Assembly: GCF_003970865.1 (NCBI RefSeq)
Contig: NZ_RXLZ01000005.1
Coordinates: 51,362 to 115,361, forward strand
Direction: 5' to 3'
DNA: 64,000 nucleotides
Source: Stenotrophomonas maltophilia
GTDB taxonomy: Bacteria > Pseudomonadota > Gammaproteobacteria > Xanthomonadales > Xanthomonadaceae
In this document: piece by piece, positions 17,763 through 26,732 of the stretch
Numbering within the stretch: position 1 is the stretch's first letter
Layout: the number at the start of each line of letters is the position of its first letter
The notes under the pieces: model-generated
Seen by the model: the letters and a program-made list of their open reading frames with translations, nothing else
Told to the model about the DNA's origin: nothing
The model's database searches: none
Translations under genes and position numbers: made by a program

Positions 17763-18950
17763 ATGGCCAAGCTTGGAACTCCGTTGTCTCCCTCCGCTAC
17801 CCGCGTGCTGCTGCTGGGCTCGGGCGAACTCGGCAAGGAGGTGGCGATCGAGCTGCAGCGGCTGGGCGTGGAAGTGATCGCCGCTGACCGTTATGCCGAT
17901 GCGCCGGCCATGCAGGTCGCGCACCGCTCGCATGTGATCGACATGCTCGATGCAATGGCGCTGCGCGCGCTGATCGCCCAGGAGCAGCCGCACCTGGTGG
18001 TGCCGGAGATCGAGGCCATCCATACCGAAACCCTGGTCCAGCTGGAACAGGAGCAGGGCCTGCGGGTGATCCCGACCGCGCGTGCCGCGCGCCTGACCAT
18101 GGACCGCGAAGGCATCCGCCGCCTGGCTGTCGAGACCCTGGGCCTGCCGACCTCGCCGTACCGCTTCGTTGATACCGAAGCCGAATACCGTGCTGCCGTG
18201 GCCGCCATCGGCCTGCCGTGCGTGGTCAAGCCGGTGATGTCGTCCTCGGGCAAGGGCCAGAGCACCCTGCGCAGCGAGGCGGACATCGCACCCGCCTGGG
18301 ACTATGCGCAGACCGGTGGCCGTGCCGGTGCCGGCCGCTGCATCGTCGAAGGCTTCATCGATTTCGATTACGAGATCACCCTGCTGACCGTGCGCCATGC
18401 CGGCGGCACCTCGTTCTGTGCGCCGATCGGGCATCTGCAGAAGGATGGCGACTACCGCGAAAGCTGGCAGCCGCAGCCAATGTCGAGCGCGGCACTGGCG
18501 CGTGCCGAAGAGATTTCGCGCGCGATCACCGACGACCTCGGCGGCTGGGGCCTGTTTGGTGTCGAGCTGTTCGTGAAGGGCGACGAGGTGTGGTTCAGCG
18601 AAGTGTCGCCGCGCCCGCACGACACCGGCCTGGTGACGCTGGTATCGCAGGAACTGAGCGAGTTCGCGCTGCACGCGCGCGCCATCCTCGGCCTGCCGAT
18701 TCCGGTGATCCGCCAGAGCGGCCCGTCGGCGTCGTGCGCATTGTTGGCACACGGCGAGGGCGTGCCGTACTTCAACAACGTCGCCGCCGCACTGCAGGTG
18801 CCGGACACCGCCGTGCGCCTGTTCGGCAAGCCGAGCGTGCATGGTCATCGCCGCGTGGGCGTGACCCTGGCGCGCGCGGAAAGCATCGACGAAGCGCGAG
18901 CCATCGCGCGTGATGCCGCCGAGGCCATCGGCGTCGAACTGCGCCCGTAA
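17763..18950 (+). CDS. purT: Formate-dependent phosphoribosylglycinamide formyltransferase (GAR transformylase 2)
   Basis: A 395-residue ATP-grasp enzyme of purine synthesis that makes formyl-GAR from GAR, formate and ATP. It starts [20 protein letters not shown]. The N-terminal [20 protein letters not shown] is the pre-ATP-grasp fold, [14 protein letters not shown] the ATP-binding loop, and [20 protein letters not shown] with [10 protein letters not shown] the metal and GAR region. Length matches the family (about 390). Two other ATP-grasp relatives, PurK and PurD, are ruled out by the SSSGKGQS loop and RPHDTG. It is divergent from the SPFH operon. Confidence 0.95.
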   Translation: MAKLGTPLSPSATRVLLLGSGELGKEVAIELQRLGVEVIAADRYADAPAMQVAHRSHVIDMLDAMALRALIAQEQPHLVVPEIEAIHTETLVQLEQEQGLRVIPTARAARLTMDREGIRRLAVETLGLPTSPYRFVDTEAEYRAAVAAIGLPCVVKPVMSSSGKGQSTLRSEADIAPAWDYAQTGGRAGAGRCIVEGFIDFDYEITLLTVRHAGGTSFCAPIGHLQKDGDYRESWQPQPMSSAALARAEEISRAITDDLGGWGLFGVELFVKGDEVWFSEVSPRPHDTGLVTLVSQELSEFALHARAILGLPIPVIRQSGPSASCALLAHGEGVPYFNNVAAALQVPDTAVRLFGKPSVHGHRRVGVTLARAESIDEARAIARDAAEAIGVELRP

Positions 18951-18953
18951 AGC

Positions 18954-19020
18954 AAAAAGGGGACGGAGGGGATTAAGTCGTTTGTGGCACAAACGACTTA
19001 ATCCCCTCCGTCCCCTTTTT
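18954..19020. repeat. Perfect 33-base inverted repeat between convergent genes
   Basis: Left arm 18954-18986 (AAAAAGGGGACGGAGGGGAT then TAAGTCGTTTGTG) and right arm 18988-19020 are exact mirror images with one base between them. With a run of As on one side and Ts on the other it could end transcription of both purT and the convergent EEP gene. A related copy stands at 43588-43662. Confidence 0.9.
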
Positions 19021-19021
19021 A

Positions 19022-20236
19022 TTACTTCACGTCCACCCACACCAGGTGGTGGTCGCTGCCGTCGGCGATCTTCGCTTCCGGGCTTTCATTGGCCGGCCAG
19101 AAGATGCCGCTGCCCACGTATTCGAAACCGGTCGAGGGCAGCACGTAGTCCAGGCGCATCGTGCCGGACTTCGGGCCGAAGTCGCCGGTGGCGTGGAACG
19201 GTGCGCCCTTGCGCTCGATGCCCTTGGCCGCATAGGCCAGGCTGGTCTGCTCGCCGCCGACGCTGCGCGGGGTGGGGTAGCGCAGCACGCGGGCGTTCTC
19301 GATCAGTTCGACGATCGCCTCATGGCGGCCATCGCCATCGACCGGGTCGTTGTTGAGGTCGCCGAGGATCACGAAGCGCGCGTCCTGCGCCAGGCCGCCG
19401 CACTGGCCCTTGTCGTCGCACAGCCACGGCTTGTCACCCTTGGACAGGTATTCCTGCCACAGGCGCAGTTCGTCGTGGTTGCGTGCCGCGTTGCGCTTCT
19501 CCGGGCCGTCGAATACCGGCGGGGTCGGGTGCGAAACCAGCGCGTGGACCACGCCGGCCGGGGTCTTCACCGGCACGTCCCAATGCGACTTCGACGACAG
19601 GCGCAGCTGCGACCACACGTGGTCGTTGTAGAAGCTCTGGCCGGTACGCGGATCGACCGGGCGGATGGCGCCGGGCATCGCGCTCCACTTCAGCAGCTGG
19701 AAGCTGCGCACCTTGGCTTCATCGATCGGGTAGCGCGACAGCACCAGCATGCCGTACTGGCCCGGGTGCAGGCCGTAGCCCCATGCATCGTTGCCGCGGC
19801 TGCGGCCTTCGCCGCCGACCACGCCATTGTTGTCCAGGTCCAGGCCACTGGGCACGCCGGTGTTGACCGGGGCCAGGTAGCGGTAGGCGAAGTGCAGCGG
19901 CTTGCCGCCGCCGGGCTGGGCCACTTCCAGGTAGCGCTTCTGGAACAGGTCGGCGGCGCGATGGGCGTCGTCGAAATCGAATTCGTTCAGCAGCACCAGA
20001 TCCGGGCGCACCTGCTGCAGCACCGCGGCGATCTTGCGTGCGTGCTCGCTGTCGCCTTCCAGTTCCTTGATCAGGCCACCGGCGTCATCGGAGTACAGCG
20101 AGGTGTTGTAGGTGGCCAGGCGCAGCGCAGTGGACGGCTTTTCGGTCATCGCGGGGGACGTGGCGAAGGCAGGGGCGGTGGCGCCGCAGAGCAGGGCCAG
20201 GGCGAGGATCAGGGGATGGCGGCGGGTCATGTTCAT
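19022..20236 (-). CDS. Secreted endonuclease/exonuclease/phosphatase (EEP) family protein
   Basis: A 404-residue protein with a signal peptide (MNMTRRHPLILALALLCGAT, cleavage near AFA-TS). The EEP fold is marked by LRLATYNTSLYSDD near residue 40, DLVLLNEFDFDD near residue 80 (metal-binding Glu), FVILGDLNNDPVDGDGRHEA near residue 290 and DGSDHHLVWVDV at the C-terminus (Asp-His pair). Members hydrolyse phosphodiester or phosphomonoester bonds in nucleic acids, lipids or sugars; the secreted location suggests a nutritional or extracellular role. A second ATG two codons in is equally possible. Confidence 0.87.
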   Translation of the reverse strand: MNMTRRHPLILALALLCGATAPAFATSPAMTEKPSTALRLATYNTSLYSDDAGGLIKELEGDSEHARKIAAVLQQVRPDLVLLNEFDFDDAHRAADLFQKRYLEVAQPGGGKPLHFAYRYLAPVNTGVPSGLDLDNNGVVGGEGRSRGNDAWGYGLHPGQYGMLVLSRYPIDEAKVRSFQLLKWSAMPGAIRPVDPRTGQSFYNDHVWSQLRLSSKSHWDVPVKTPAGVVHALVSHPTPPVFDGPEKRNAARNHDELRLWQEYLSKGDKPWLCDDKGQCGGLAQDARFVILGDLNNDPVDGDGRHEAIVELIENARVLRYPTPRSVGGEQTSLAYAAKGIERKGAPFHATGDFGPKSGTMRLDYVLPSTGFEYVGSGIFWPANESPEAKIADGSDHHLVWVDVK

Positions 20237-20274
20237 GGGCCGTATTGTGCACCCGGCCCGGTGTCAGCGGTTTG

Positions 20275-21030
20275 TCAGCGCCCGTCCAGATCATTGTCGA
20301 AATCGTGCCAGCGGCGGCCGTCGTAGGCCTCCAGCGGATGGAAGCGACGCTTGTAGTCCATCTTCTGGTGGCCGCGGATCCAGTAGCCCAGATACACGTG
20401 TGGCAGGCCCTCGCGACGCGCCCACTCGATCTGCTGCAGGATCGCAAAGGTGCCCAGCCCACGCGCGGCGTGGTCCGGGTCGAAGAAGGTGTAGACCGCC
20501 GACAGGCCGTGCTCGGTGACGTCGGTCACCGCCACCCCCAGCAGTTGGCTGGGCTGGCCGTCGTGGCCGGGCAGGCGCATTTCCATGAAGCGGGTGTGCG
20601 ACCAGCTGCCGATCAGGAACTGCTCGAATTCGTGCGGGCCATGGTCGTCCATGCCGCCGTTGGCGTGGCGGTGGGTGAGATAACGGTGATACAGCGCGAA
20701 CAGGTCGTCGCGGGCGGTGGCGGCAGTGATCCGCACCTCCAGGTCGTCATTGCGGGCAGCACAGCGGCGCTGGCTGCGGTCCGGGGCGAAGCGCGCCACC
20801 GGGATGCGCACCGCCACGCAGGCCTGGCAGTGCGCGCAGTGCGGCCGGTAGACCAGGTCGCCGCTGCGGCGGAAGCCCCAGCTCAGCGCCAGTGGATAGA
20901 GCGCACCGAGGCGGCGGTCGTTCGGGTCCAGCACCAGGTCGCGTGCCACCCGGTCCGACCAGTACCCGCAGGGGTGCTCGCCGGTCTGGAAAAGCCGCAG
21001 TTCGTCGTCTCTGTCGCCGTGTATTGCCAT
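20275..21030 (-). CDS. bpt: Aspartate/glutamate leucyltransferase (Bpt)
   Basis: A 251-residue aminoacyl-tRNA-protein transferase that adds leucine to N-terminal Asp or Glu, marking proteins for ClpS/ClpAP. The N-terminus has [19 protein letters not shown] and the cysteine pair region [20 protein letters not shown]; the ATE_C domain shows [32 protein letters not shown] and [20 protein letters not shown]. Length is the bacterial norm of about 250. It follows the divergent EEP gene on the same strand, 38 bases upstream of that gene's start. Confidence 0.93.
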   Translation of the reverse strand: MAIHGDRDDELRLFQTGEHPCGYWSDRVARDLVLDPNDRRLGALYPLALSWGFRRSGDLVYRPHCAHCQACVAVRIPVARFAPDRSQRRCAARNDDLEVRITAATARDDLFALYHRYLTHRHANGGMDDHGPHEFEQFLIGSWSHTRFMEMRLPGHDGQPSQLLGVAVTDVTEHGLSAVYTFFDPDHAARGLGTFAILQQIEWARREGLPHVYLGYWIRGHQKMDYKRRFHPLEAYDGRRWHDFDNDLDGR

Positions 21031-21186
21031 GGACACAGCATAGCCCCAGCCCGTCGCAGTGGCGGCGACTGTCCGCCGGATGAATGGAACCGGCAGCGGC
21101 GTCAACCGATGTCGCGCCCGGGCGTTGTTGTCCCCCGAGGGTGAAGTGATCACCCCGACGCTGTTCCCATCCCCAGGAGTGACCTC

Positions 21187-21747
21187 ATGATCCGTACCCC
21201 CCTGCTGCTGGCCCTGCTGCTCGGCACCTCCGCTTCCGGTATCGCGCTCGCGGCCGACACCACGACCACGCCCGCGCAGCGCCCGGCCAGGCTGGACGCC
21301 AACGGCGACGGCGTCATCGACCGCAGCGAGGCCGCTGCCAACCCGCGCCTGGCCGCGAAGTTCGACGAGCTGGACAAGAACAAGGACGGCAAGCTCTCGC
21401 GCGATGAGCTGCCGCGCTGGAAGCATGGTCGACGTGGCCACGGCGGTGAGCGCTGGGCCAAGCTGGACGTCAACAAGGACGGCCGCATCAGCCGCGAGGA
21501 AGCCAAGGCCGATCCGCGCCTGGCCGCGCGCTTCGACCAGCTTGATCTGAACAAGGACGGCTACCTGGACAAGGCCGACCGCGAGCTGCGCATGAAGCAG
21601 CATCGTGATGCCTGGTTCGCTGCCGCCGACACCAACAAGGACGGCCAGCTGAGCAAGGCCGAGTTCGACGCAGCCAAGGGCCCGATGCACGGCGGCCCGC
21701 GCCATGGCGGTCCGCGCGACGGCGGTGCACCGAAGCCGCAGCGCTGA
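21187..21747 (+). CDS. Secreted EF-hand calcium-binding protein
   Basis: A 186-residue protein with a signal peptide ([20 protein letters not shown], cleavage near ALA-A). Five EF-hand loops are visible: [48 protein letters not shown] and [12 protein letters not shown], each with Asp at positions 1, 3 and 5 and an acidic residue at 12 except the fourth (Asp). The C-terminus is a His/Gly/Arg-rich tail ([19 protein letters not shown]). It should bind calcium in the periplasm. Its role is unknown. Confidence 0.9.
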   Translation: MIRTPLLLALLLGTSASGIALAADTTTTPAQRPARLDANGDGVIDRSEAAANPRLAAKFDELDKNKDGKLSRDELPRWKHGRRGHGGERWAKLDVNKDGRISREEAKADPRLAARFDQLDLNKDGYLDKADRELRMKQHRDAWFAAADTNKDGQLSKAEFDAAKGPMHGGPRHGGPRDGGAPKPQR

Positions 21748-21768
21748 GGTTCAACGCAGTGATTGATG

Positions 21769-21795
21769 ACAACGCCGGCGCACTGCCGGCGTTGT
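21769..21795. terminator. Hairpin between convergent genes
   Basis: ACAACGCCGGC and GCCGGCGTTGT form an 11-base stem with a five-base loop between the EF-hand gene and the convergent sigma factor. It lacks a long T tract, so termination is plausible but not certain. Confidence 0.55.
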
Positions 21796-21798
21796 CCG

Positions 21799-23016
21799 TT
21801 ACAGGGGCCCGTTGCGCATCAGTGTGTACGCCACCAGGCCGATCACGAACAGGTTCGCCCCGATGATGCCGGTGCGGCCGTACATCGATTCGAACTTCCA
21901 GTTGATGCCGGTTCGCCCTCGGCGGGCAGAATCGCGCGCGATCATCGGTGCCATCACCCGCTGCAGCGGCACCAGGCACTGGTAGTTGACCACGCCCAGG
22001 CCTAGTGCCAACAGCAGCAACTGGCTCCAGACCGGGGCCTGCAGTAGCGCCGCCACCAGCATCGCCAGGCACCAGACCAGGCCCGTACCGGTGTTGAGGC
22101 GCACAAAGCCTCGCACCTGCGTGCGTTCTTGCTCGGTTTCGGCATATGACATCAGGAAGCGGGCACCGAGATAGCTGCCGACTGCGCCGCCCACCACGCC
22201 GCCGGCGATGGCCCCCCAGCTTTCGGCCGGCAGCACATGCAGCTGGCCCAGCGTCGCGGTCAACGAGCCCATCGCGGTACCGCCCGCTGCACTGGCACCG
22301 CCGAGGCCGAGCTTGCTGCCGCCGATGCCGACACCGGTGCCGAGCAGGACTGCTGCGCTGGCAGTGCCGGGCGCGGCCACCAGCACCATCGAAACCACCG
22401 CCGTAGCGAACGCGGCACTGGGTGCGCTGCTGCGCGCGAACTCACCGAAGCGCTGCAGCAGGCCGTCGCGCACCAGGGCGCGGGCACGCGACAGGCGCTT
22501 GCGCACGGCCGCGTCGCTGAGCCCGAGCAGATCGGCGACCTGCTGCGAGCGCTGGCCTTCGCGGTAGTACAGCAACAGCACTTCGCGGCTGTCGGCGGGC
22601 AACGCGGAAATGATGTCCTCGGCGGCGATCTCTTCCTCCACCCGCTGCAGGCGGTCGGCCGCGCCCGGCGACGGGTCGGCGGCCATGCCCATCGCCACCT
22701 CGGCTGCCTCGCCGGTCAGTGGTCGCCCACGTTGTGCACGCAGCCAGTCGCGGGCCAGGTTGCGGGTGATCTGCCGCAGCCAGGGCAGGAAGCTGGTCGA
22801 ACTGCGCAGCTGGTGCAGCTGCTGCCAGCCCTTCACGAAGGCCTCCTGGGCGATGTCCTCGCTGGCCTGGCGGTCGCGGGTGATGGCCAGCGCGATGGCG
22901 GTAACCGTGTTCTGGCAGGCCAGCACGATGCGGCCATAGGCGTGCTGGCAACCACTGGCGGCGGCCGGCAGTTCGCGTTCCAGGGTCTGGTCGATCGATG
23001 CGGCGAACGTCGTCAT
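21799..23016 (-). CDS. ECF sigma-70 factor fused to a C-terminal membrane domain
   Basis: A 405-residue protein. Residues 1-190 are an ECF-type sigma factor: region 2 contains ASEDIAQEAFVKGWQQLHQL and FLPWLRQITRNLARDWLRAQ, and region 4 contains LPADSREVLLLYYREGQRSQ followed by LLGLSDAAVRKRLSRARALV. The remaining 200 residues hold about five membrane helices with a glycine-rich segment (GGVVGGAVGSYLGARFLMS), ending MRNGPL. The start at 23016 follows AGGAGAGCCGCCGCC. Tail fusions are known in some ECF groups and may tether the sigma factor, but no anti-sigma gene lies beside it. Confidence 0.85.
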   Translation of the reverse strand: MTTFAASIDQTLERELPAAASGCQHAYGRIVLACQNTVTAIALAITRDRQASEDIAQEAFVKGWQQLHQLRSSTSFLPWLRQITRNLARDWLRAQRGRPLTGEAAEVAMGMAADPSPGAADRLQRVEEEIAAEDIISALPADSREVLLLYYREGQRSQQVADLLGLSDAAVRKRLSRARALVRDGLLQRFGEFARSSAPSAAFATAVVSMVLVAAPGTASAAVLLGTGVGIGGSKLGLGGASAAGGTAMGSLTATLGQLHVLPAESWGAIAGGVVGGAVGSYLGARFLMSYAETEQERTQVRGFVRLNTGTGLVWCLAMLVAALLQAPVWSQLLLLALGLGVVNYQCLVPLQRVMAPMIARDSARRGRTGINWKFESMYGRTGIIGANLFVIGLVAYTLMRNGPL

Positions 23017-23088
23017 GGCGGCGGCTCTCCTGCTGGGATTGTGTCCCATGACGGAGCCGCACGCGAAGTGTGACCGGCCTTCTGCACG

Positions 23089-23116
23089 GTAGTGCCGGCC
23101 AGCGGCCGGCACTACC
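23089..23116. repeat. Single SMAG/REP palindrome
   Basis: GTAGTGCCGGCCAGCGGCCG closed by GCACTACC: one full GTAG-headed palindrome between the sigma factor and the next leftward gene. Confidence 0.8.
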
Positions 23117-23122
23117 CGTGCG

Positions 23123-23632
23123 TTACTTCGACGGCTGGATACGGACCCGGATTTCTTCCTCTTCCGGTGCCGCCTGCGGGGCCGGCTGTGCCTGCTGCGG
23201 CTGTGCCTGCGGGGCAGGGGCCGGTGCGGTCGGCGCCGGGGTGCCGCGATGGCGCAGGCCGATCACCAGCGCGACGCCGGCGATCACCACCAGCAGGGCG
23301 ATGCGGATGCGCCAGGCCCAGCCGCGGCCGCTGCCGGTCGTTTCGGCGGTGTCGCGGAAGGCGAATTCGGCGGTCGGATGGTCGCGGCGGGTGGTGTCGA
23401 GCAGGCGCGCCTCGCGCAGGATTTCACGCGCGCGTGGCTGGTCGTCGGCGCGCACGATCCACACCGCCGGGTAGGCGTTGGCGTTGCCCAGGTCGGTATA
23501 ACTGAACTGGCCGCGGCGACGGGTCTTGTACGAGCGCCCATTGGTCACCTTGACGTCGATGCCATGCCCGCGCAGGAGCTCGGCCACGCCTTCGACGGTT
23601 TCCACGCGCTGGCTGCTGAAGATCTGGCGCAT
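23123..23632 (-). CDS. Putative signal-transducing protein (DUF2007-like) with a C-terminal membrane helix
   Basis: A 169-residue protein. The N-terminus, MRQIFSSQRVETVEGVAELL with RGHGIDVKVTNG, resembles the small DUF2007 fold (a sequence that begins with a 'who am I' beta-alpha unit around an I/L-RHGIxxxV segment). Residues 105-128 are a membrane helix (IRIALLVVIAGVALVIGLR), then a Pro/Gln/Ala-rich segment (PAPTAPAPAPQAQPQQA) and an acidic end. It starts four bases after tesB ends, so the two should be cotranscribed. Function unknown. Confidence 0.7.
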   Translation of the reverse strand: MRQIFSSQRVETVEGVAELLRGHGIDVKVTNGRSYKTRRRGQFSYTDLGNANAYPAVWIVRADDQPRAREILREARLLDTTRRDHPTAEFAFRDTAETTGSGRGWAWRIRIALLVVIAGVALVIGLRHRGTPAPTAPAPAPQAQPQQAQPAPQAAPEEEEIRVRIQPSK

Positions 23633-23636
23633 CGGA

Positions 23637-24557
23637 TCAGTCCTTGGCCGGCACGGCGGCGGCCGCGGCCTGGTCGGGAACCACGCGGATCAGGCCTTCC
23701 TGCGCAGTGCTGGCCACCAGTACGCCATTGCGGGTGAAGAACTGGCCGCGGGCCAGGCCGCGTGAATCCTGCGCGCTGGGGCTGTCCAGCGAGTACAGCA
23801 GCCAGTCGTCGGCACGGAACGGGCGGTGGAACCAGATCGCGTGGTCGAGCGAGGCCATCTGCACGTGCGGGTGGTAGTAGCTGATGCCGTGCGGGAACGT
23901 CGCCGTGCCCAGCAGGTGGAAGTCGGAGGCGTAGGCCAGCAGCGCCTGGTGCAGTTCCGGGGCGTCGCCGACCGGCTCGCTCAGGCGCAGCCACACCTGG
24001 TGGTAGGGCGGGCGCTTGGGCGGGTTCAGTTCGTCGCGCGGGTAGACGTGGCGGAACTCGAATGGGCCGCCGCGCGACAGCCAGCGCTGCACCTTGATCG
24101 GCAGCCGCTCCAGCACTTCGGCCGGCAGCGGACGGTTCGGTTCGATGTCTTCCGGCTGCGGCACTTCGGGCATCTTGTGCTGGTGCTCGGCGCCGGTCTC
24201 GGCCTGCTGGAACGAGGCCGCGCAGAAGAAGATCACCTTGCCGTGCTGGATCGCAGTCACCCGGCGCACCGAGAAACTGCCGCCATCGCGGGTGCGGTCC
24301 ACGTCGTAGACGATGGGGTGGTCGATGTTGCCGGCACGCAGGAAGTAGGCGTGCAGTGAGTGCACGTGGCGGCCGTTGTCGACCGTGGCCTGGGCCGCGG
24401 CCAGCGCCTGGCCCAGCACCTGCCCGCCGAACACGTACTTGGTGCCGATGTCGCGGCTCTGCCCGCGGAACAGGTTGTCCTCCAGCCGCTCCAGCGTGAG
24501 CAGGTCGATCAGCTCGGAGACGACGGGTTCGGGCGTGTCGTTCAAGGGGGCGGCCAC
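23637..24557 (-). CDS. tesB: Acyl-CoA thioesterase II
   Basis: A 306-residue double hot-dog thioesterase that releases free fatty acids from acyl-CoA. The first domain has FRGQSRDIGTKYVFGGQVLG and VHSLHAYFLRAGNIDHPIVY, with DRTRDGGSFSVRRVTAIQ; the second has HPHVQMASLDHAIWFHRPF and SPSAQDSRGLARGQFFTRNG, holding the conserved catalytic Asp, Thr/Ser and Gln region. Length matches E. coli TesB (286) with a small N-terminal extension. The start is a GTG at 24557, read as methionine; no good ribosome site is visible, so a start a few codons away is possible. Confidence 0.92.
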   Translation of the reverse strand: MAAPLNDTPEPVVSELIDLLTLERLEDNLFRGQSRDIGTKYVFGGQVLGQALAAAQATVDNGRHVHSLHAYFLRAGNIDHPIVYDVDRTRDGGSFSVRRVTAIQHGKVIFFCAASFQQAETGAEHQHKMPEVPQPEDIEPNRPLPAEVLERLPIKVQRWLSRGGPFEFRHVYPRDELNPPKRPPYHQVWLRLSEPVGDAPELHQALLAYASDFHLLGTATFPHGISYYHPHVQMASLDHAIWFHRPFRADDWLLYSLDSPSAQDSRGLARGQFFTRNGVLVASTAQEGLIRVVPDQAAAAAVPAKD

Positions 24558-24605
24558 AGCAATGAAGAGGCCCCGATTATACCGGTGCAGGCCGGCCCAT
24601 CATCG

Positions 24606-24677
24606 GTAGTGCCGGCCGCTGGCCGGCAACCTCATGATCCTCCTGGGGCGCCTGCGGTTGCCGGCCAGCAACCGGCA
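24606..24677. repeat. SMAG/REP palindrome pair
   Basis: GTAGTGCCGGCCGCTGGCCG faces GTTGCCGGCCAGCAACCGGC, about 30 bases apart, in the gap upstream of tesB. The right copy is diverged. Confidence 0.75.
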
Positions 24678-24684
24678 CGATCGT

Positions 24685-25461
24685 TTATTTGCCCAGTCGG
24701 GCGACCAGCGCCTGCAGGGCATTCTGCGCATCCGGGGCGAACCAGGCCTCGACGAAGCGGTCGAGCTGGATCAGGTCCGGCTGCAGCGCCACGTGCAGGT
24801 CGGCGCGGGCGATGGCGCGGGTCAGCAGCATCGGCTGGCGCGGCTGCTTGAGCAGGTTCTGCAGCCAGGCGATGGCGCGCGCCACCACCAGGTCGCCTTC
24901 GGCCAGTTCGTCGACCAGGCCGATCTGCAGCGCCTGTTCGGCCGGCACCAGCGAACCGGTGGTCAGCAGGACGCCGGCGCGGTGTACGCCCACCGCGCGG
25001 CGCAGCAGGCGCTGGATGCCCTCCGGCGCGATCAGGCCGACCTGCACTTCGTTCAGGCCGATGGCATAAGGCCGCGACGGATCGGCGCTGCGTGCCATCA
25101 CCCGGTAGTCGCAGCACAGCGCCAGCACGCAGCCACCTGCCGGGGCGTGGCCGGTGATCGCCGCGACCACCGGAATGCGGCTCTCGGCCAGCGTGCGCAC
25201 GGCGCCAAAGAAGGCGTTCCAGGTGTCCAACAACTTGTGCTTGTCATCGCCATGCGAGAGCAGGTGCGGCACGTCCATGCCGCCGGTGAAGATACGCTCG
25301 CTGCCCGACAGCACGATGCCATGCGCGTCTTCGGCCATGGCCAGCTCGATGGCATGGATCAACTGCCGGCACAGTTCGGTGTCCAGTGCGTTGACCGGCG
25401 GTCGCGCCAGGCGCAGTTCGCGGATGGGGCCATGGTTGATCACCTCGATGAGCGTCGTCAT
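24685..25461 (-). CDS. Enoyl-CoA hydratase/isomerase (crotonase) family protein
   Basis: A 258-residue crotonase-fold enzyme. It begins MTTLIEVINHGPIRELRLAR. The first oxyanion segment is GSERIFTGGMDVPHLL and the second is GHAPAGGCVLALCCDYRVMA; the catalytic acid region reads LNEVQVGLIAPEGIQRLLRR. The first glutamate of classical hydratases is not evident at GHAPAGG, so the reaction (hydration, isomerisation or hydrolysis of an acyl-CoA) is open. It is divergent from the copper chaperone gene by 34 bases. Confidence 0.87.
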   Translation of the reverse strand: MTTLIEVINHGPIRELRLARPPVNALDTELCRQLIHAIELAMAEDAHGIVLSGSERIFTGGMDVPHLLSHGDDKHKLLDTWNAFFGAVRTLAESRIPVVAAITGHAPAGGCVLALCCDYRVMARSADPSRPYAIGLNEVQVGLIAPEGIQRLLRRAVGVHRAGVLLTTGSLVPAEQALQIGLVDELAEGDLVVARAIAWLQNLLKQPRQPMLLTRAIARADLHVALQPDLIQLDRFVEAWFAPDAQNALQALVARLGK

Positions 25462-25495
25462 GCTGCGGTCTCGTTGCGAAGAAGGAACCTGGACG

Positions 25496-25942
25496 ATGAT
25501 AACCAAACCATTCGTTGGCGTACTGTTGGTTCTGTGTGCGGCCGCAGCATCGGCCTCGGCCGCAGAACCGGCCTGCGTCACGGTGGAGCAGGGCTGGGCG
25601 CGGTTGCCGCCGAATCCGGCGATGCCGATGACCGCGGGCTACGGCGTCATCCACAACGGCTGCAGCAAGGCGGTGGTGATCACCGGCGCGGCCAGCAGCA
25701 GTTTCGGAGATGTGTCGCTGCACGAGACCACGATCGTCGATGGCGTCAGCCGGATGCGGGCCATTGAACGCCTGCCATTGGCACCCGGCGCGCGTGCCGA
25801 GCTCAAGCCCGGTGGCCTGCACCTGATGCTGATGCAGGGCAAGGGCGCGCTGAAGGAAGGCCAGACGCTGCCGCTGCGGCTGCAGCTGGAAGGCGGTGGC
25901 GAAGCGAGTACGACGTTGACCGTGCGCAAGGCCGCGCCGTAG
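25496..25942 (+). CDS. PCu(A)C-family periplasmic copper chaperone
   Basis: A 148-residue protein with a signal peptide (MITKPFVGVLLVLCAAAASA, cleavage at SAA-E). The metal site of the family is H-(M)x(10)M-x(21)-H-x-M; here VSLHETTIVDGVSRMRAIER is followed by GGLHLMLMQG, placing the His, two Met and second His-x-Met correctly. Such proteins deliver Cu(I) to cytochrome oxidase or other periplasmic targets. The start at 25496 follows AAGGAACCTGG. No SCO gene adjoins it here. Confidence 0.88.
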   Translation: MITKPFVGVLLVLCAAAASASAAEPACVTVEQGWARLPPNPAMPMTAGYGVIHNGCSKAVVITGAASSSFGDVSLHETTIVDGVSRMRAIERLPLAPGARAELKPGGLHLMLMQGKGALKEGQTLPLRLQLEGGGEASTTLTVRKAAP

Positions 25943-25949
25943 CGTGATG

Positions 25950-25977
25950 GTAGTGTCGGCCAACGGCGGGCACTACC
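25950..25977. repeat. Single diverged SMAG/REP palindrome
   Basis: GTAGTGTCGGCCAACGGCGG closed by GCACTACC, between the ends of two convergent genes. Confidence 0.65.
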
Positions 25978-25984
25978 CTGAGGC

Positions 25985-26722
25985 TTACGACCAGTCGAAA
26001 GTGAACAGTACCGTGCGGCTATGGGGTTCGTAGAACATCAGGATCGCATCGGCGCCAGCGGCGCACCAGTCATACGCCGGCACGCTGGCGACCGGGAAAA
26101 AGTCCCGTCCGTCACGCTGGATTCGGATCTTCGCGTCTTCGCCCAAGGTGCTGCCTTGGCTGTACTGCAGGTCCAAGGCCTCGGGGATGCGCTCATAATC
26201 CGGCCAGTTGCCATCTTGAAAAGGGCCGCCCAGATGGGCGAGGAATGCCTGGCCGGCAACGGACGCATCGTCGGAATCCATCGCGTTGGGCAGCCGCCCG
26301 TGCTGCATGAAGAAGGCGCGGGTACGAGCATGGCTGCGATGCATATCCTCGGCGTGCAGGCGCAATGCTTCGTCTGCGAGCGGCGAGTCGGCATGCTGTG
26401 GCGCGCGCCGGAAATATCCTTCCTGGCCGAGCAGCCGCATGCGGTTATCTGCCTGCAACTGGAAACCAAGCCAATTGGGGCTGGTGAAGGGTGTGTGCCA
26501 AGCCTGCGTGTCGTCGCCGATACAGCCTTCATATGGCTCGATCGGGCAAAGCAGCGTCACTACGGTACCGGCCAGCTCCGGGCGCAGCACGCCCAGGTCG
26601 ACTGCCAGCAGCGGCAGCAGGTGATCAGCCAGCCACGGCTGATCATCACTGAAGGCCGCTGCAGGTTCCGGGAACGCAGTCATGCCCGGAAGCAGTTCGC
26701 GCACATCGGTGTAATGCTGCAT
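25985..26722 (-). CDS. Uncharacterised protein, tandem paralogue A
   Basis: A 245-residue cytoplasmic protein that I cannot name. It begins MQHYTDVRELLPGMTAFPEP; its core contains PLLAVDLGVLRPELAGTVVT, LLCPIEPYEGCIGDDTQ and the end YDWCAAGADAILMFYEPHSR. It shares nearly every conserved block with its neighbour, so the pair arose by duplication. No signal peptide, membrane helix or catalytic motif is clear. It lies ten bases after paralogue B on the same strand, and both are likely cotranscribed. Confidence 0.8.
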   Translation of the reverse strand: MQHYTDVRELLPGMTAFPEPAAAFSDDQPWLADHLLPLLAVDLGVLRPELAGTVVTLLCPIEPYEGCIGDDTQAWHTPFTSPNWLGFQLQADNRMRLLGQEGYFRRAPQHADSPLADEALRLHAEDMHRSHARTRAFFMQHGRLPNAMDSDDASVAGQAFLAHLGGPFQDGNWPDYERIPEALDLQYSQGSTLGEDAKIRIQRDGRDFFPVASVPAYDWCAAGADAILMFYEPHSRTVLFTFDWS

Positions 26723-26732
26723 GGCGACGGTT

